Source: Streptococcus gallolyticus subsp. gallolyticus DSM 16831
Lineage (GTDB): Bacteria > Bacillota > Bacilli > Lactobacillales > Streptococcaceae
Assembly (NCBI RefSeq): GCF_002000985.1
Contig: NZ_CP018822.1
Span: forward strand, 1,320,001-1,384,000
DNA length: 64,000 nucleotides
Direction: 5' to 3'
Part shown: positions 32,239-41,447 of the stretch, one piece after another
Position numbering within the stretch: position 1 is the stretch's first letter
How the letters are laid out: each line of letters starts with the position of its first letter
The notes under the pieces: model-generated
Databases searched by the model: none
Told to the model about the DNA's origin: nothing
Seen by the model: the letters and a program-made list of their open reading frames with translations, nothing else
Translations under genes and position numbers: made by a program

Positions 32239-33189
32239 ATGGAAAAACGTCGTCAACATCAAAAACATAGCAACAAGCCATTAGCTATTATAAATATTAT
32301 TCTATTAATAGCCTGTATTGTCGCAAGTGTTTTTCTTTTTATAGCTTTAAAGGAGAACAACTTCATTTTTTCAACAACTAAAACCGAACAAGTGTCATCA
32401 TCAAGTGCTAGCCATACAAATACTACCACGACTTCTTCTGCATCAACGGTGACAAGCGACAGCTCTTCTGCTAATACCAATGAAAACGAGGTTAACTGGG
32501 TAAAACAGGATTCAAATGTCTCTGTTCCCATTCTTATGTATCACGCCATCCACGTTATGGCTGCGGAAGAAGCTTCAAATGCTAACCTCATCGTCGATCC
32601 GACAACATTTGAAAGCCATATTCAACGTCTTTCTGAAGAAGGTTACTACTTTTTAACACCCGAAGAAGCCTACAAAGTTTTAACTGAAAATGTGCTTCCA
32701 AACGGCAATAGTAAAATTGTTTGGTTAACGTTTGATGATAGCCTTTGGGATTTTTATGACAATGCTTACCCTATCTTGCAAAAATACGGTGCAAAAGCAA
32801 CAAACAATGTCATTACAAGCACTGTTGGAAATAGCGGAAATTTATCACTTGATGAAATGTTAGAAATGAAAGCAAACGGCATGTCTTTCCAAGACCACAC
32901 CGTGACACATCCTGACTTGTCAGCTAGTGATGACGCAACTCAGACTTCTGAAATGGAAGATTCTAAAAACTATCTCGATACCAATCTTAATCAAGATACT
33001 ATCGCTATCGCCTATCCAGCTGGGCGTTATTCTGACACAACACTTCAAATTGCAGCAAACCTTAATTATAAACTCGGCCTAACGACCAACGAAGGTATTG
33101 CCAGTGCTAGCGACGGCTTATTATCATTAGACCGTGTCCGTATCTTGCCGACAACAACTGCTGATAGCCTTATCGCAAGTATTAGCTAA
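32239..33189 (+). CDS. Membrane-anchored polysaccharide deacetylase (NodB domain)
   Basis: The 316-aa protein has a cytoplasmic basic start, one helix (about residues 17-38), a Ser/Thr-rich linker (about 50-90) and a CE4/NodB domain. Metal-site residues are seen in VWLTFDDSLWDF and the His pair of DHTVTHPDL; PAGRYSD and LTTNEG follow. Such proteins de-N-acetylate peptidoglycan or other surface glycans and can help resist lysozyme. It is transcribed divergently from hom and followed by a terminator, so it is probably monocistronic. Confidence 0.92.
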   Translation: MEKRRQHQKHSNKPLAIINIILLIACIVASVFLFIALKENNFIFSTTKTEQVSSSSASHTNTTTTSSASTVTSDSSSANTNENEVNWVKQDSNVSVPILMYHAIHVMAAEEASNANLIVDPTTFESHIQRLSEEGYYFLTPEEAYKVLTENVLPNGNSKIVWLTFDDSLWDFYDNAYPILQKYGAKATNNVITSTVGNSGNLSLDEMLEMKANGMSFQDHTVTHPDLSASDDATQTSEMEDSKNYLDTNLNQDTIAIAYPAGRYSDTTLQIAANLNYKLGLTTNEGIASASDGLLSLDRVRILPTTTADSLIASIS

Positions 33190-33197
33190 CATATCAT

Positions 33198-33232
33198 AAA
33201 AGCCCCCTTTCAAAAAAAGAGGGCTTTCTTGC
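33198..33232 (+). terminator. Rho-independent terminator after the deacetylase gene
   Basis: Stem AAAGCCC/GGGCTTT around a T/A-rich loop, followed by a short T-rich stretch. Confidence 0.65.
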
Positions 33233-33259
33233 TATAATCGTATTGTTATCAGCTTATTG

Positions 33260-33439
33260 CTATTTATTTTTCTTATGATTTCTAACGAAACTATAGATTA
33301 AGAAAGCTAAATTTCCTAAAAAAAGCGCCGACCATAAATACACAAATACCATATTTGAATGGGCAATATTGTAAATAATTGCCACAAAGAAAATAATCAA
33401 ATAGATGACTGACATGTAATAAAAAGAATTATTTTGCAT
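33260..33439 (-). CDS. Small two-helix membrane protein (59 aa)
   Basis: The 59 codons begin MQNNSFYYMSVIYLIIFF and hold two hydrophobic helices (about residues 8-24 and 30-50) with a basic C-terminal tail (RNHKKNK). An AAGGAG site lies 9 nt before the ATG, and a promoter with TAGACA (33489-33494), 17-bp spacer and TAAGAT (33466-33471) stands upstream. Good start signals and the coherent hydrophobic pattern argue for a real gene. Function unknown. Confidence 0.7.
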   Translation of the reverse strand: MQNNSFYYMSVIYLIIFFVAIIYNIAHSNMVFVYLWSALFLGNLAFLIYSFVRNHKKNK

Positions 33440-33465
33440 ACGTCACAGCTCCTTCAACCTGTCAT

Positions 33466-33494
33466 ATCTTATCATAATTTTAGAAGGCTGTCTA
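33466..33494 (-). promoter_or_regulatory. Promoter of the 59-aa membrane protein gene
   Basis: -35 TAGACA (33489-33494), 17-bp spacer, -10 TAAGAT (33466-33471) on the minus strand. Confidence 0.55.
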
Positions 33495-33684
33495 TTATTG
33501 GGCAGAGCTCTAAAAATTTTCGTATTATATTATAGAAAAAACTTACCAAAACTAGATAAAACGAAGCTTAATTGGATCGAAATTTTATATTTATCTTATT
33601 AACTAAGCAATCATAAATGCGGTTTCATTTTGTAAAAATATTTTTATGTGGGCCTTATTTTATCTATACTTTAGGTTAGAGTGG

Positions 33685-33710
33685 TATAATGGAACTAATA
33701 TATAGCTATA
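33685..33710 (+). promoter_or_regulatory. TetR-gene -10 box with adjacent palindrome
   Basis: TATAAT at 33685-33690 is followed 10 bp later by the 10-bp palindrome TATAGCTATA (33701-33710), placed near the start of transcription where a TetR autorepressor would bind. The 328-bp gap 33440-33767 holds nothing else I can name. Confidence 0.4.
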
Positions 33711-33767
33711 AACAAGGAGCTCCCAACTCTCGTTTTCTTTGTTTTCCTGTTAGGAAGGGGTCGCAGC

Positions 33768-34364
33768 ATGATAGACGGAAAAACAAAACAAACTAAAGAA
33801 ACCAAGGATAGGCTTTTTCAAGCTCTTATCTCCCTAATGGAAAATAAAAGCTACGAAGAAATCAAAATTAAGGATATTCTTGATTTGTCAGGCGTTTCAA
33901 GACGAACATTTTACCGACATTTTGCCAATAAAAATGAATTACTAAATCACTATTTTGAACAAATTATCAATCGTTACCTTACTGAAAGAAAGTATTTTAC
34001 TGAAACGGATAATTTTGAGGATATGTTGGCTGAATCAATGAACTTTTGGTATCAAGAACGTGAAACATTGCACATCTTGATAAAACACCAACACTACGAT
34101 TTTTTCTTTCACCAATTCAACGAGCATGCCAAGGAAGTTTACATGAGTATCACACTTCCATGGTTCGCTTACAGCGGGAAAATTGATACCCAAAATTATG
34201 CAATGAGCTTTATCGTTGGCGGTTACTACAACACCTTGCGCAATTGGCTCATGCAGGAAAATCCAGAAGAACCAAAGAAAATTGCTCACGACATCCAACG
34301 AATGATTATCAAACTGACCGATTTCTTTGATTTAGACGAAACAAATAACATTGATAACCTTTAA
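33768..34364 (+). CDS. TetR/AcrR-family transcriptional regulator
   Basis: The 198-aa protein has an N-terminal HTH (about residues 10-57: IKIKDILDLSGVSRRTFYRHFANKNELL, a standard TetR helix-turn-helix, split here only by charged residues) and a helical C-terminal ligand domain (DhaS/TetR_C type). A GGAAGGGG site precedes the ATG. There is no obvious target operon beside it; the deacetylase upstream and the lipoprotein downstream are candidates only by position. Confidence 0.9.
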   Translation: MIDGKTKQTKETKDRLFQALISLMENKSYEEIKIKDILDLSGVSRRTFYRHFANKNELLNHYFEQIINRYLTERKYFTETDNFEDMLAESMNFWYQERETLHILIKHQHYDFFFHQFNEHAKEVYMSITLPWFAYSGKIDTQNYAMSFIVGGYYNTLRNWLMQENPEEPKKIAHDIQRMIIKLTDFFDLDETNNIDNL

Positions 34365-34375
34365 CAAATAAAATC

Positions 34376-34429
34376 GACTCTGTATTCCATGCAAAATCAA
34401 GGTTGGCATAGAATATAGAGTCTGTTTTT
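34376..34429. terminator. Bidirectional terminator between the TetR gene and the lipoprotein gene
   Basis: A 17-bp imperfect stem starting GACTCTGTATTC and ending GAATATAGAGTC, with T-rich sequence on both strands. Confidence 0.7.
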
Positions 34430-34443
34430 CTGTTCTAAAATCA

Positions 34444-34908
34444 TTAATTATCTGCGTTGTCGTCATACAATTTTTTTAGACCAACCAATGTCTTATAGTA
34501 GTCGTTCAGCAACTCAGTCTTACGGTCTGAATCATTTAAATAATCTTCTGCTGTTGTATAGTATTTATATAGATTAGCATATTGTTTGGCTACATCATCT
34601 GTATCAACCTCTTTTTTATTTTCAGCTTTTTCTTTAGCATCCTCAAGATAATCTGAATACGATTCATTTACATGGTCTAACCAATAATAACGTTTCTTTT
34701 CTTTCGCTTCGTGATCGTCTTCATTTTCAAGGTCAACATTCCCCGTCAAGTAATTGTAAGTTACTCCTGCACCCGCTAAATTAGAGACCGCTTTATTATC
34801 ACCTAAATGATCAGGTAAGTTACTAAAACCACCTAACGTAGAATTGCTACATCCCACTACTAAAAATAGCGATACTACTGATAACACAAAAATTGCAATT
34901 TTTTTCAT
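34444..34908 (-). CDS. Small lipoprotein of unknown function
   Basis: A 154-aa secreted protein with signal peptide and lipobox LVVGC (lipidated C20). The mature part is charged, helical and rich in Tyr, Asp, Glu and Lys (DLENEDDHEAKEKKRYYWLD). No catalytic motif is seen. It is monocistronic between the TetR and XRE genes. Confidence 0.8.
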   Translation of the reverse strand: MKKIAIFVLSVVSLFLVVGCSNSTLGGFSNLPDHLGDNKAVSNLAGAGVTYNYLTGNVDLENEDDHEAKEKKRYYWLDHVNESYSDYLEDAKEKAENKKEVDTDDVAKQYANLYKYYTTAEDYLNDSDRKTELLNDYYKTLVGLKKLYDDNADN

Positions 34909-35025
34909 AATATTCTCCCAAGTTCAATAGTTTATCCAAATTACACTCAATATATTAGGTATAGTCAATGAATTAAGTATGATATTTTGAAACTTGTAAT
35001 CCAAAATGTGAAAGCGAGCAACAAA

Positions 35026-35226
35026 ATGATTACTTATGACCCATTTTATAAAACCTTAAATAAGAAAAATATGTCTGAATATGAGCTGATATTTAAACAT
35101 GGAATATCTGCAAACACTCTACATCGAATGAAAAAGGGTGAAGCTATCACTACAAAAACATTAGATACATTGTGTTTCATACTTGACTGTAAAGTCGAAG
35201 AGGTTATAGAATACCGAAACGAATAA
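35026..35226 (+). CDS. Small XRE/Cro-type DNA-binding protein (YozG-like)
   Basis: From the ATG at 35026 the 66-aa protein is nearly all helix-turn-helix: TLNKKNMSEYELIFKHGIS then ANTLHRMKKGEAITTKTLDTL and CFILDCKVEEVIEY, the pattern of YozG/Cro regulators. The frame is open 13 codons upstream, but those lack the domain and a good ribosome site. It may regulate the divergent lipoprotein gene, but that is inference. Confidence 0.8.
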   Translation: MITYDPFYKTLNKKNMSEYELIFKHGISANTLHRMKKGEAITTKTLDTLCFILDCKVEEVIEYRNE

Positions 35227-35258
35227 CCGCCCCTTTTTTGCCCCTTTTCTTAAGATAC

Positions 35259-35291
35259 AAAAAAACCGCTAGTCCTAAGACCAGCGGGTTT
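35259..35291 (-). terminator. Terminator of the rplJ-rplL operon
   Basis: Minus-strand stem AAACCCGCTGGTC/GACTAGCGGTTT (one G-T pair) followed by seven T. Confidence 0.85.
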
Positions 35292-35326
35292 ATGCGTTTT
35301 ATTAGGCTACTTGAGTAGTTACCCTA

Positions 35327-35695
35327 TTATTTAAGAGTAACTGAAGCTCCAGCTTCTTCAAGTTTAGCTTTGATTTCTTCAGCTTCTGCAGTTGCAACGC
35401 CTTCTTTAACGTTAGCAGGTGCACCATCAACAAGAGCTTTAGCTTCTTTAAGACCAAGACCTGTAACTTCACGTACAGCTTTGATAACAGCAACTTTTTT
35501 ATCGCCAGCTGCAGTCAATTCAACGTCAAATGAGTCTTTAGCAGCACCAGCGTCTGCAGCACCAGCAGCAGCTACAGCTACAGGAGCAGCTGCAGTTACA
35601 CCAAATTCTTCTTCGATAGCTTTTACAAGATCGTTCAATTCAAGGATTGAAGCTTCTTTAATTTCAGCAATAATGTTTTCAATGTTCAATGCCAT
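35327..35695 (-). CDS. rplL: 50S ribosomal protein L7/L12
   Basis: The 122-aa stalk protein recruits translation factors. It has an N-terminal dimer domain ([20 protein letters not shown]), an Ala-rich hinge (about residues 35-52) and the conserved C-terminal domain ([20 protein letters not shown]). ATG at 35695 follows GGAGG. Second gene after rplJ. Confidence 0.98.
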   Translation of the reverse strand: MALNIENIIAEIKEASILELNDLVKAIEEEFGVTAAAPVAVAAAGAADAGAAKDSFDVELTAAGDKKVAVIKAVREVTGLGLKEAKALVDGAPANVKEGVATAEAEEIKAKLEEAGASVTLK

Positions 35696-35763
35696 TGTAG
35701 ATTCCTCCAAAATATTAATTGTTTTATTAGATAATTGTTTGTAGCGTTAAGCTACCATACGCA

Positions 35764-36267
35764 TTAAGCAGCGTCGTCTTCTTTGTTGTCTGCAACTGCT
35801 TTGACAGCAAGTGCAACGTTGCGAACTGGCGCTTGAAGTACAGAAAGGAGCATAGATAGAAGTCCTTCGCGGTTTGGCAATGATGCAAGGGCAGCGATTT
35901 CTTCTTTTGAAGATACAGCGCCTTCGATTGCTCCACCTTTGATTTCAAGTGCTTCAGCATCTTTAGCAAAGTCACTAAGAACTTTTGCTGGTGCAATAAC
36001 ATCTTCGTTAGAGAACGCTACTGCAGATGGTCCAACGAAAAGATCTTTCATTTCGTCAAGACCTGCTTTTTCAGCTGCACGAGTCAAAATTGAATTTTTG
36101 ATAACTTTAAATTCAACACCGTTTTCACGAAGAGTACGGCGAAGAACTGTATCTTGTTCAACTGTAAGACCGCGTGAATCAACAACAACGATAGATGCAG
36201 CAGCTTTCATTTTTTCAGCAACAGCATCAACTTGTTCAGCTTTTTTAGCAATAATTGCTTCACTCAT
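35764..36267 (-). CDS. rplJ: 50S ribosomal protein L10
   Basis: The 167-aa protein anchors L7/L12 dimers on the large subunit. It begins [16 protein letters not shown] and contains [25 protein letters not shown] precedes the ATG. It probably controls its own operon by binding the L10 leader upstream. Confidence 0.98.
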   Translation of the reverse strand: MSEAIIAKKAEQVDAVAEKMKAAASIVVVDSRGLTVEQDTVLRRTLRENGVEFKVIKNSILTRAAEKAGLDEMKDLFVGPSAVAFSNEDVIAPAKVLSDFAKDAEALEIKGGAIEGAVSSKEEIAALASLPNREGLLSMLLSVLQAPVRNVALAVKAVADNKEDDAA

Positions 36268-36289
36268 TAGTTTTACCTCCGTTATTATT

Positions 36290-36415
36290 TTTGGGCTAGG
36301 TACAAAAAAATTCGCACCTAAACCTAGACACGAAAGTACAAATACGTTATTTCATCATTACGTTTTGTGCCTCGGCAGGAATATTATGAGCACGGCTCCC
36401 CTGCTGTCTTAGGTC
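36290..36415 (-). ncRNA. Ribosomal protein L10 leader
   Basis: The minus-strand leader carries the pattern of L10 leaders: a GACAGCAGGGGAGCCGTGCTC segment close to CTGCCGAGGCACAAAAC, then a hairpin (GTGTCTAGGTTTAGG/CCTAGCCC region) with TTTTTTT. Binding of the L10-(L7/L12) complex there should stop rplJL transcription. Confidence 0.8.
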
Positions 36416-36438
36416 AGTTTCATTACAAAACCTTAATT

Positions 36439-36467
36439 ATTATATCCAATATTCCTCCTTGTGTCAA
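36439..36467 (-). promoter_or_regulatory. Consensus promoter of rplJL
   Basis: Perfect -35 TTGACA (36462-36467), 17-bp spacer and perfect -10 TATAAT (36439-36444) on the minus strand. Confidence 0.9.
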
Positions 36468-36620
36468 CACTTTTTATGAAATATTTTATTTTTTCATTTC
36501 TTTTCATGTTTTTAAATATCCTTTAAAGATGGGAAAAATCCAAAAAACAGATTATAGTATCGGTTTAGTTTTGTATAAAACGTTTTCTTTTAAAAAAATC
36601 AGATTTTTTGCATATAAATA

Positions 36621-36650
36621 TTTGACTTTTACTGACCAATGGTATATTAT
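36621..36650 (+). promoter_or_regulatory. clpL promoter with probable CtsR operator
   Basis: -35 TTGACT (36622-36627), 17-bp spacer, -10 TATTAT (36645-36650). TTTGACTTTTACTGACC (36621-36637) matches the inverted CtsR heptad repeat at 11 of 14 defined positions and overlaps the -35, so heat-shock control by CtsR is likely. Confidence 0.7.
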
Positions 36651-36683
36651 AGTATCAGAAGGTGATTGATAGGAACAATTAAG

Positions 36684-36760
36684 AAATCTCTTTAAATACG
36701 ACCTCTCTACTACGATTTGTAAAGACTAAAGAGATTTAACCTTCCAGGTACTAAATCGTA
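36684..36760 (+). promoter_or_regulatory. Structured clpL leader with two incompatible or pseudoknotted helices
   Basis: A perfect 11-bp helix pairs 36684-36694 (AAATCTCTTTA) with 36727-36737. Within its loop TACGATTT (36711-36718) pairs perfectly with AAATCGTA (36753-36760) outside it. The two can form a pseudoknot or alternate. Confidence 0.5.
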
Positions 36761-36805
36761 CAATAGTATCATTTTAGAAAATATGATTGAAAAGAGGTAA
36801 TATTT

Positions 36806-38914
36806 ATGGCAAATAATAATTTTTACGGAAGAGATCCTTTTGGAAATATGGATGACATTTTTAATGAACTTATGGGTAACATGGGCGGGTACAATTCAGA
36901 AAACAGACGCTATTTGATTAATGGGCGCGAAGTTACTCCTGAAGAATTTGCACAATATCGCCAAACAGGTAAGCTCCCCGGAAACGCGGAATACCAAGAA
37001 GGGACGCCTGCTTCTGCTCCTAAAGAAGATGGTATCTTGGCAAAATTAGGAACAAACTTGACCGAACGCGCACGCGCTAACGAACTCGACCCTGTTATTG
37101 GACGTAACAAAGAAATCCAAGAAACTGCTGAAATCTTGTCACGTCGTACCAAAAACAACCCTGTCCTTGTGGGGGACGCAGGTGTTGGTAAAACAGCCGT
37201 TGTCGAAGGCTTAGCGCAAGCTATTGTCAATGGTGATGTGCCAGCAGCTATCAAAAATAAAGAAATTATTTCTATTGATATTTCTGGTCTTGAAGCTGGC
37301 ACACAATATCGTGGTGCTTTTGAAGAAAATATCCAAAACCTTGTCAAAGAAGTTAAAGACGCTGGTAATATCATTCTCTTCTTTGATGAAATCCACCAAA
37401 TTTTAGGCGCAGGGTCAACTGGTGGCGACTCTGGTTCGAAAGGCTTAGCTGACATTCTCAAACCTGCACTTTCTCGTGGCGAATTGACCGTTATCGGTGC
37501 AACAACTCAAGACGAATATCGTAATACTATTTTGAAGAATGCTGCGCTCGCTCGCCGTTTCAACGAAGTCAAAGTAAATGCTCCTTCTGCTCAAGATAGC
37601 TTTAATATTTTAATGGGAATTCGTGATTTATATGAAAAACACCACAACGTTATTCTCCCTGATAATGTGTTAAAAGCCGCTGTTGATTTTTCAATTCAAT
37701 ATATCCCACAACGTAGTTTGCCAGATAAAGCTATTGACTTGATTGATATGACTGCTGCTCATTTGGCTGCTCAACACCCTGCAACTGATGTCAAATCTCT
37801 TGAAAAGGAAATTGCAGACCAAAAAGAAAAACAAGAAAATGCTGTGGCTAAAGAAGATTACGAAGCAGCCCTCAATGCCAAAGTTCGTATCGAAGAATTG
37901 CAAAAACAAATTGACAACCATACGGAAGGGCAAAAAGTTACAGCTACCGTTAATGATGTGGCAGAATCTGTCGAACGATTAACTGGTGTTCCCGTGTCAA
38001 ATATGGGAGCAAGTGATATTGAACGCTTGAAAGAATTAGCTAGCCGTTTGAAAGGTAAAGTCATCGGACAAGATGAGGCTGTTGAAGCCGTCTCACGTGC
38101 CATTCGTCGTAACCGTGCTGGTTTTGACGAAGGTAATCGACCAATTGGTAGTTTCCTCTTTGTCGGTCCTACTGGCGTTGGTAAGACAGAGCTTGCTAAA
38201 CAATTAGCCCTTGATATGTTCGGCTCAAAAGATGCTATTATCCGCCTTGACATGTCTGAATACTCTGATCGCACAGCCGTTTCTAAATTAATCGGTACAA
38301 CTGCTGGCTATGTTGGCTACGACGACAATAGCAACACGCTTACTGAACGTGTTCGTCGTAACCCATACTCAATTGTTCTTCTTGATGAAATTGAAAAAGC
38401 TGACCCTCAAGTCATCACACTTCTTCTCCAAGTTTTGGATGATGGTCGTTTGACAGACGGTCAAGGTAATACGATTAACTTTAAGAATACCGTCATCATT
38501 GCTACCTCTAATGCTGGATTCGGCAACGAAGCTTTGACTGGTCAAGATGATAAAGATAAGAAAATTATGGATCGTATCGCTCCATACTTCCGCCCAGAAT
38601 TTCTTAACCGTTTCAACGGTATTATCGAATTCTCTCACTTGACTAAAGAAGATTTGAACGACATTGTTGACTTAATGCTTGACGAAGTTAGCAAGACCAT
38701 TGCCAAGAAAGGCATTGATTTGGTGGTTAGTGATGCTGCTAAACAACACCTTATCGAAGAAGGTTATGATGAAGCCATGGGTGTTCGACCACTCCGCCGT
38801 GTCATTGAACAAGAAATCCGCGATAAAATCACTGATTTCTACCTCGATCACACAGATGTTAAACACCTTAAAGCTGACATGGTTGACGGAGAACTAGTCA
38901 TCAGCGAAAAATAA
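36806..38914 (+). CDS. clpL: ATP-dependent chaperone ClpL (Hsp100)
   Basis: The 702-aa protein is the length of streptococcal ClpL and shares its N-terminus ([20 protein letters not shown]). It lacks the Clp N-repeat and has two AAA domains: Walker [10 protein letters not shown] and B ILFFDEIH in the first, GPTGVGKTE and [12 protein letters not shown] in the second, with a short UVR-like middle coil ([20 protein letters not shown]) between. It disaggregates proteins and supports heat and stress tolerance without ClpP. Regulation by CtsR is suggested by the promoter. Confidence 0.96.
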   Translation: MANNNFYGRDPFGNMDDIFNELMGNMGGYNSENRRYLINGREVTPEEFAQYRQTGKLPGNAEYQEGTPASAPKEDGILAKLGTNLTERARANELDPVIGRNKEIQETAEILSRRTKNNPVLVGDAGVGKTAVVEGLAQAIVNGDVPAAIKNKEIISIDISGLEAGTQYRGAFEENIQNLVKEVKDAGNIILFFDEIHQILGAGSTGGDSGSKGLADILKPALSRGELTVIGATTQDEYRNTILKNAALARRFNEVKVNAPSAQDSFNILMGIRDLYEKHHNVILPDNVLKAAVDFSIQYIPQRSLPDKAIDLIDMTAAHLAAQHPATDVKSLEKEIADQKEKQENAVAKEDYEAALNAKVRIEELQKQIDNHTEGQKVTATVNDVAESVERLTGVPVSNMGASDIERLKELASRLKGKVIGQDEAVEAVSRAIRRNRAGFDEGNRPIGSFLFVGPTGVGKTELAKQLALDMFGSKDAIIRLDMSEYSDRTAVSKLIGTTAGYVGYDDNSNTLTERVRRNPYSIVLLDEIEKADPQVITLLLQVLDDGRLTDGQGNTINFKNTVIIATSNAGFGNEALTGQDDKDKKIMDRIAPYFRPEFLNRFNGIIEFSHLTKEDLNDIVDLMLDEVSKTIAKKGIDLVVSDAAKQHLIEEGYDEAMGVRPLRRVIEQEIRDKITDFYLDHTDVKHLKADMVDGELVISEK

Positions 38915-38938
38915 TTCCTATTTTTAAACACTCCTATT

Positions 38939-38967
38939 AAGCTCAACTCACAGAAGTTGGGCTTTTT
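38939..38967 (+). terminator. Terminator after clpL
   Basis: Stem AAGCTCAACT/AGTTGGGCTT (one G-T pair) followed by TTT. Confidence 0.75.
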
Positions 38968-39020
38968 CTATGGTATTTTGATAAAATAGAATAGCTAAAA
39001 AGTTTACAAAGGATAATGAT

Positions 39021-39668
39021 ATGCAACTTACACTTTATAATCTTTATCAAAAAATGCTAACACATATGGGAGCAACGAATTGGTGGCCTGCTGATTCCAA
39101 GCAACAAATCATCATTGAGGCTATTCTCATTCAAAACACGACTGAATTAAATGCTACTAGGGCTTCACAACTTATCAAATCAGTTAGCAACTACGATTTG
39201 CAAGTGCTGGTGGATATGCCTAAAGAAAACTTAGAAGAGCTTGTCCGCCCTGCTGGTTTTATGAAAAATAAAAGCAAGGCTATTCAAGAAGTGGCTAGTT
39301 GGTATTTGGCGCATGAGGAAAATCCTACAAAAATTGTTCAACAGTATGGTAGCTCATTGCGAAAAGTCTTATTGTCTTTGCACGGTGTTGGACCAGAAAC
39401 TGCTGATGTTCTCATGGCTTATATCTTTGACCAGCCGCAATTTATCGCTGATAAATACGCTCGTACATTATTTACACAATTAGGAATTAATGATTTAACT
39501 GACTATAAAAGCTTAGCAATATTGCTCGCAGAACTTCCGCAACCATTTACCTTTGCGGATGCACAAGAATTCCACGGATTAATTGATGAATTTGGCAAAC
39601 AATATTTTCATCCTGTCGAGGACTTTCAGAAAAGTTTTCTAGCAGGTGACCAGTTGATTTTGAAATAA
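39021..39668 (+). CDS. HhH-GPD base-excision DNA glycosylase (endonuclease III-like, MagIII-like)
   Basis: The 215-aa protein has the helix-hairpin-helix LHGVGPETADVLM and the catalytic aspartate in FIADKYARTLF. The lysine that E. coli endonuclease III uses for lyase chemistry (GVGRKTA) is a glutamate here, and the C-terminal four-cysteine iron-sulfur cluster is missing. This points to a monofunctional glycosylase like 3-methyladenine glycosylase MagIII. It stands alone after clpL. Confidence 0.85.
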   Translation: MQLTLYNLYQKMLTHMGATNWWPADSKQQIIIEAILIQNTTELNATRASQLIKSVSNYDLQVLVDMPKENLEELVRPAGFMKNKSKAIQEVASWYLAHEENPTKIVQQYGSSLRKVLLSLHGVGPETADVLMAYIFDQPQFIADKYARTLFTQLGINDLTDYKSLAILLAELPQPFTFADAQEFHGLIDEFGKQYFHPVEDFQKSFLAGDQLILK

Positions 39669-39758
39669 GTGTCATTTTTTCTGAAAATGAGCTAGTTAGC
39701 CGTTTGAGAAAGTGCTACAATAAAACTATTGAGCTTATTGTAGAAAGAAGGAAATGAT

Positions 39759-40445
39759 GTGAACGAATTAGAATATATGCCTCAAAACAGTCGCTTTGAG
39801 GCCATTTTACTTGGCTTTTTGGGAGGCGCTTTAGATGTCTATTGTCAAATACAATTCGACACCTTGGTCGCAACTCAGACTGGTAATATTCTTTTTCTAA
39901 TCGCCGATATTAGTCATAGTCCATTGCAGCAAACGCTGATTCGCTTGTTTTCTGTTCTTTTCTTCTCGATTGGTTTCATGTTTGGTTTGCATGTGCGTGC
40001 CAATGCCAAAACAGCCTTTTGGAGAGTTTATGCTCTGCTACCGTTGTTGATTGTCACAATGATTTTGCCACTATTGCCAGATATTCGTTTACTTTGGGTT
40101 GTCTTGTTGGCACTAGCAACTGGGCTATTGACTTTGACATTTTCAGGTAGTCAGATTGAATCACACGCTTATTCTATTCTGATGACGTCTGGGAATTACC
40201 GTAAAATGATAACAGCTTGGCATCAGTATTTTAATGCCGATGAAAAAATGTGTGCTATGAAGCGCCAAGCTATCAATTACTCCCTTGTTGTTATTAGTTT
40301 TGTCATCGGCGCTATCACGACAGCTATTTTATATCATTTTACACATGAAAAAACTATCTGGATAGTAACGCTAAATCTCGCTTGCATTATCTACCATTAT
40401 TCAAGTGTCGTTGTCCGCTATCGCTTGCAAGCTTGTAATATTTGA
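39759..40445 (+). CDS. DUF1275 (YoaK-family) membrane protein
   Basis: The 228-aa protein has about six helices and the family features LGFLGGALDVYCQIQFDTLVATQTGN, split over helix 1, and GSQIESHAYSILMTSGNYRKM. It starts at GTG (39759) behind AAGGAA. The role of YoaK proteins is not established; transport is suspected. Confidence 0.88.
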   Translation: MNELEYMPQNSRFEAILLGFLGGALDVYCQIQFDTLVATQTGNILFLIADISHSPLQQTLIRLFSVLFFSIGFMFGLHVRANAKTAFWRVYALLPLLIVTMILPLLPDIRLLWVVLLALATGLLTLTFSGSQIESHAYSILMTSGNYRKMITAWHQYFNADEKMCAMKRQAINYSLVVISFVIGAITTAILYHFTHEKTIWIVTLNLACIIYHYSSVVVRYRLQACNI

Positions 40446-40450
40446 TATTA

Positions 40451-40482
40451 AAAAAGGTCAGGAAATTATCTTGACCTTTTGT
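40451..40482. terminator. Bidirectional terminator between the DUF1275 gene and mmuM
   Basis: Stem AAAAGGTCA/TGACCTTTT with an imperfect GA/TC extension, T runs on both strands. Confidence 0.8.
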
Positions 40483-40484
40483 TA

Positions 40485-41435
40485 TTATTCTCGAAAGGCT
40501 TGGGCTAGGCATGCGATATCTTCTGGGCTTGTGCGACAGCAACCGCCGACTATTTTTGCGCCTAATTGGTGCCAAGCTCTGCTATTTTCAAGAAGAGTGT
40601 GTGAATTATCTGGTATGGATTTCCAAGTTTGTGTTGCACCGTCGTAAATCTCGCCAGAATTTGGATATGTCACCAAAGGCTTCTTGGGCGAAACCGTTCG
40701 AATCCGTTTTAGCAAGCCAGAAATAACGGCAGGGCTACTGCAATTGATGCCAAAAGCCAAAATTTGCGGACTTTGTTCACACAGAGCCGCTACTTCTTCA
40801 ATCGGCGTTCCGTCGGAAATATGTTTATCATCCTGTGCCGTAAAAGAAATATAGGCTTCTGTTTGCGGAAATTCTGTCGCCAATAAATCAAGCAAGGCTT
40901 TAGCTTCAGCAACATTAGGAATCGTTTCAATTCCTAAAAAATCACTTCCAGCAGACAGTAAAGCCTGAATACGTGGGCGGTGAAATGCCTGATATTCTTC
41001 TTGCGTCAGCTGATAATTGCCATTATATTCAGAGCCGTCAGCTAAGTAAGCTGCATAAGGTCCGACATCCCCAGAAATCAAAGGATAAGGGCGTTTTTTC
41101 TTTGCCTCATCAGATAAACCATTCCAAAAAATATCTCGTGCTTGTCTAGCTAAAGTCACTGTCAAAGAAATAATATCCAACGCTTCTTTTTCAGATAAAC
41201 CAAAATCCTTTAACCCTTGAACAGTCGCTTGATAACTAGAAGTTGTTAAAATATCAGCACCAGAACGTAAATACACATCATGCAAATCTTGGATAACGCT
41301 TGGATTTTCCAATAAATATTTAGCAGACCAAAGTTTGCCCGAAACGTCATAACCACGCTTCTCAAGCTCAGTTCCCAAAGCGCCGTCTAAAATCACATAA
41401 TCTTGACTGGCTAGCAATTCTTTAAATGTTCCCAT
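40485..41435 (-). CDS. mmuM: Homocysteine S-methyltransferase
   Basis: The 316-aa zinc enzyme makes methionine from homocysteine and S-methylmethionine. Zinc cysteines are seen in GINCSSP and GGCCRTSP, and substrate-site residues in DGALGTELEKRG. It lies 12 bp after mmuP. A MET-box-like site precedes the pair. Confidence 0.95.
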   Translation of the reverse strand: MGTFKELLASQDYVILDGALGTELEKRGYDVSGKLWSAKYLLENPSVIQDLHDVYLRSGADILTTSSYQATVQGLKDFGLSEKEALDIISLTVTLARQARDIFWNGLSDEAKKKRPYPLISGDVGPYAAYLADGSEYNGNYQLTQEEYQAFHRPRIQALLSAGSDFLGIETIPNVAEAKALLDLLATEFPQTEAYISFTAQDDKHISDGTPIEEVAALCEQSPQILAFGINCSSPAVISGLLKRIRTVSPKKPLVTYPNSGEIYDGATQTWKSIPDNSHTLLENSRAWHQLGAKIVGGCCRTSPEDIACLAQAFRE

Positions 41436-41447
41436 AGTAAATCCCTT

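Noticed and set aside
35370..36412. Plus-strand frames opposite rplL and rplJ
   Set aside because: Ala/Ser-rich antisense shadows of ribosomal protein genes.
36910..37461. 183-aa minus-strand frame opposite clpL
   Set aside because: It is antisense to a well-conserved AAA domain; long antisense frames are common in conserved genes.
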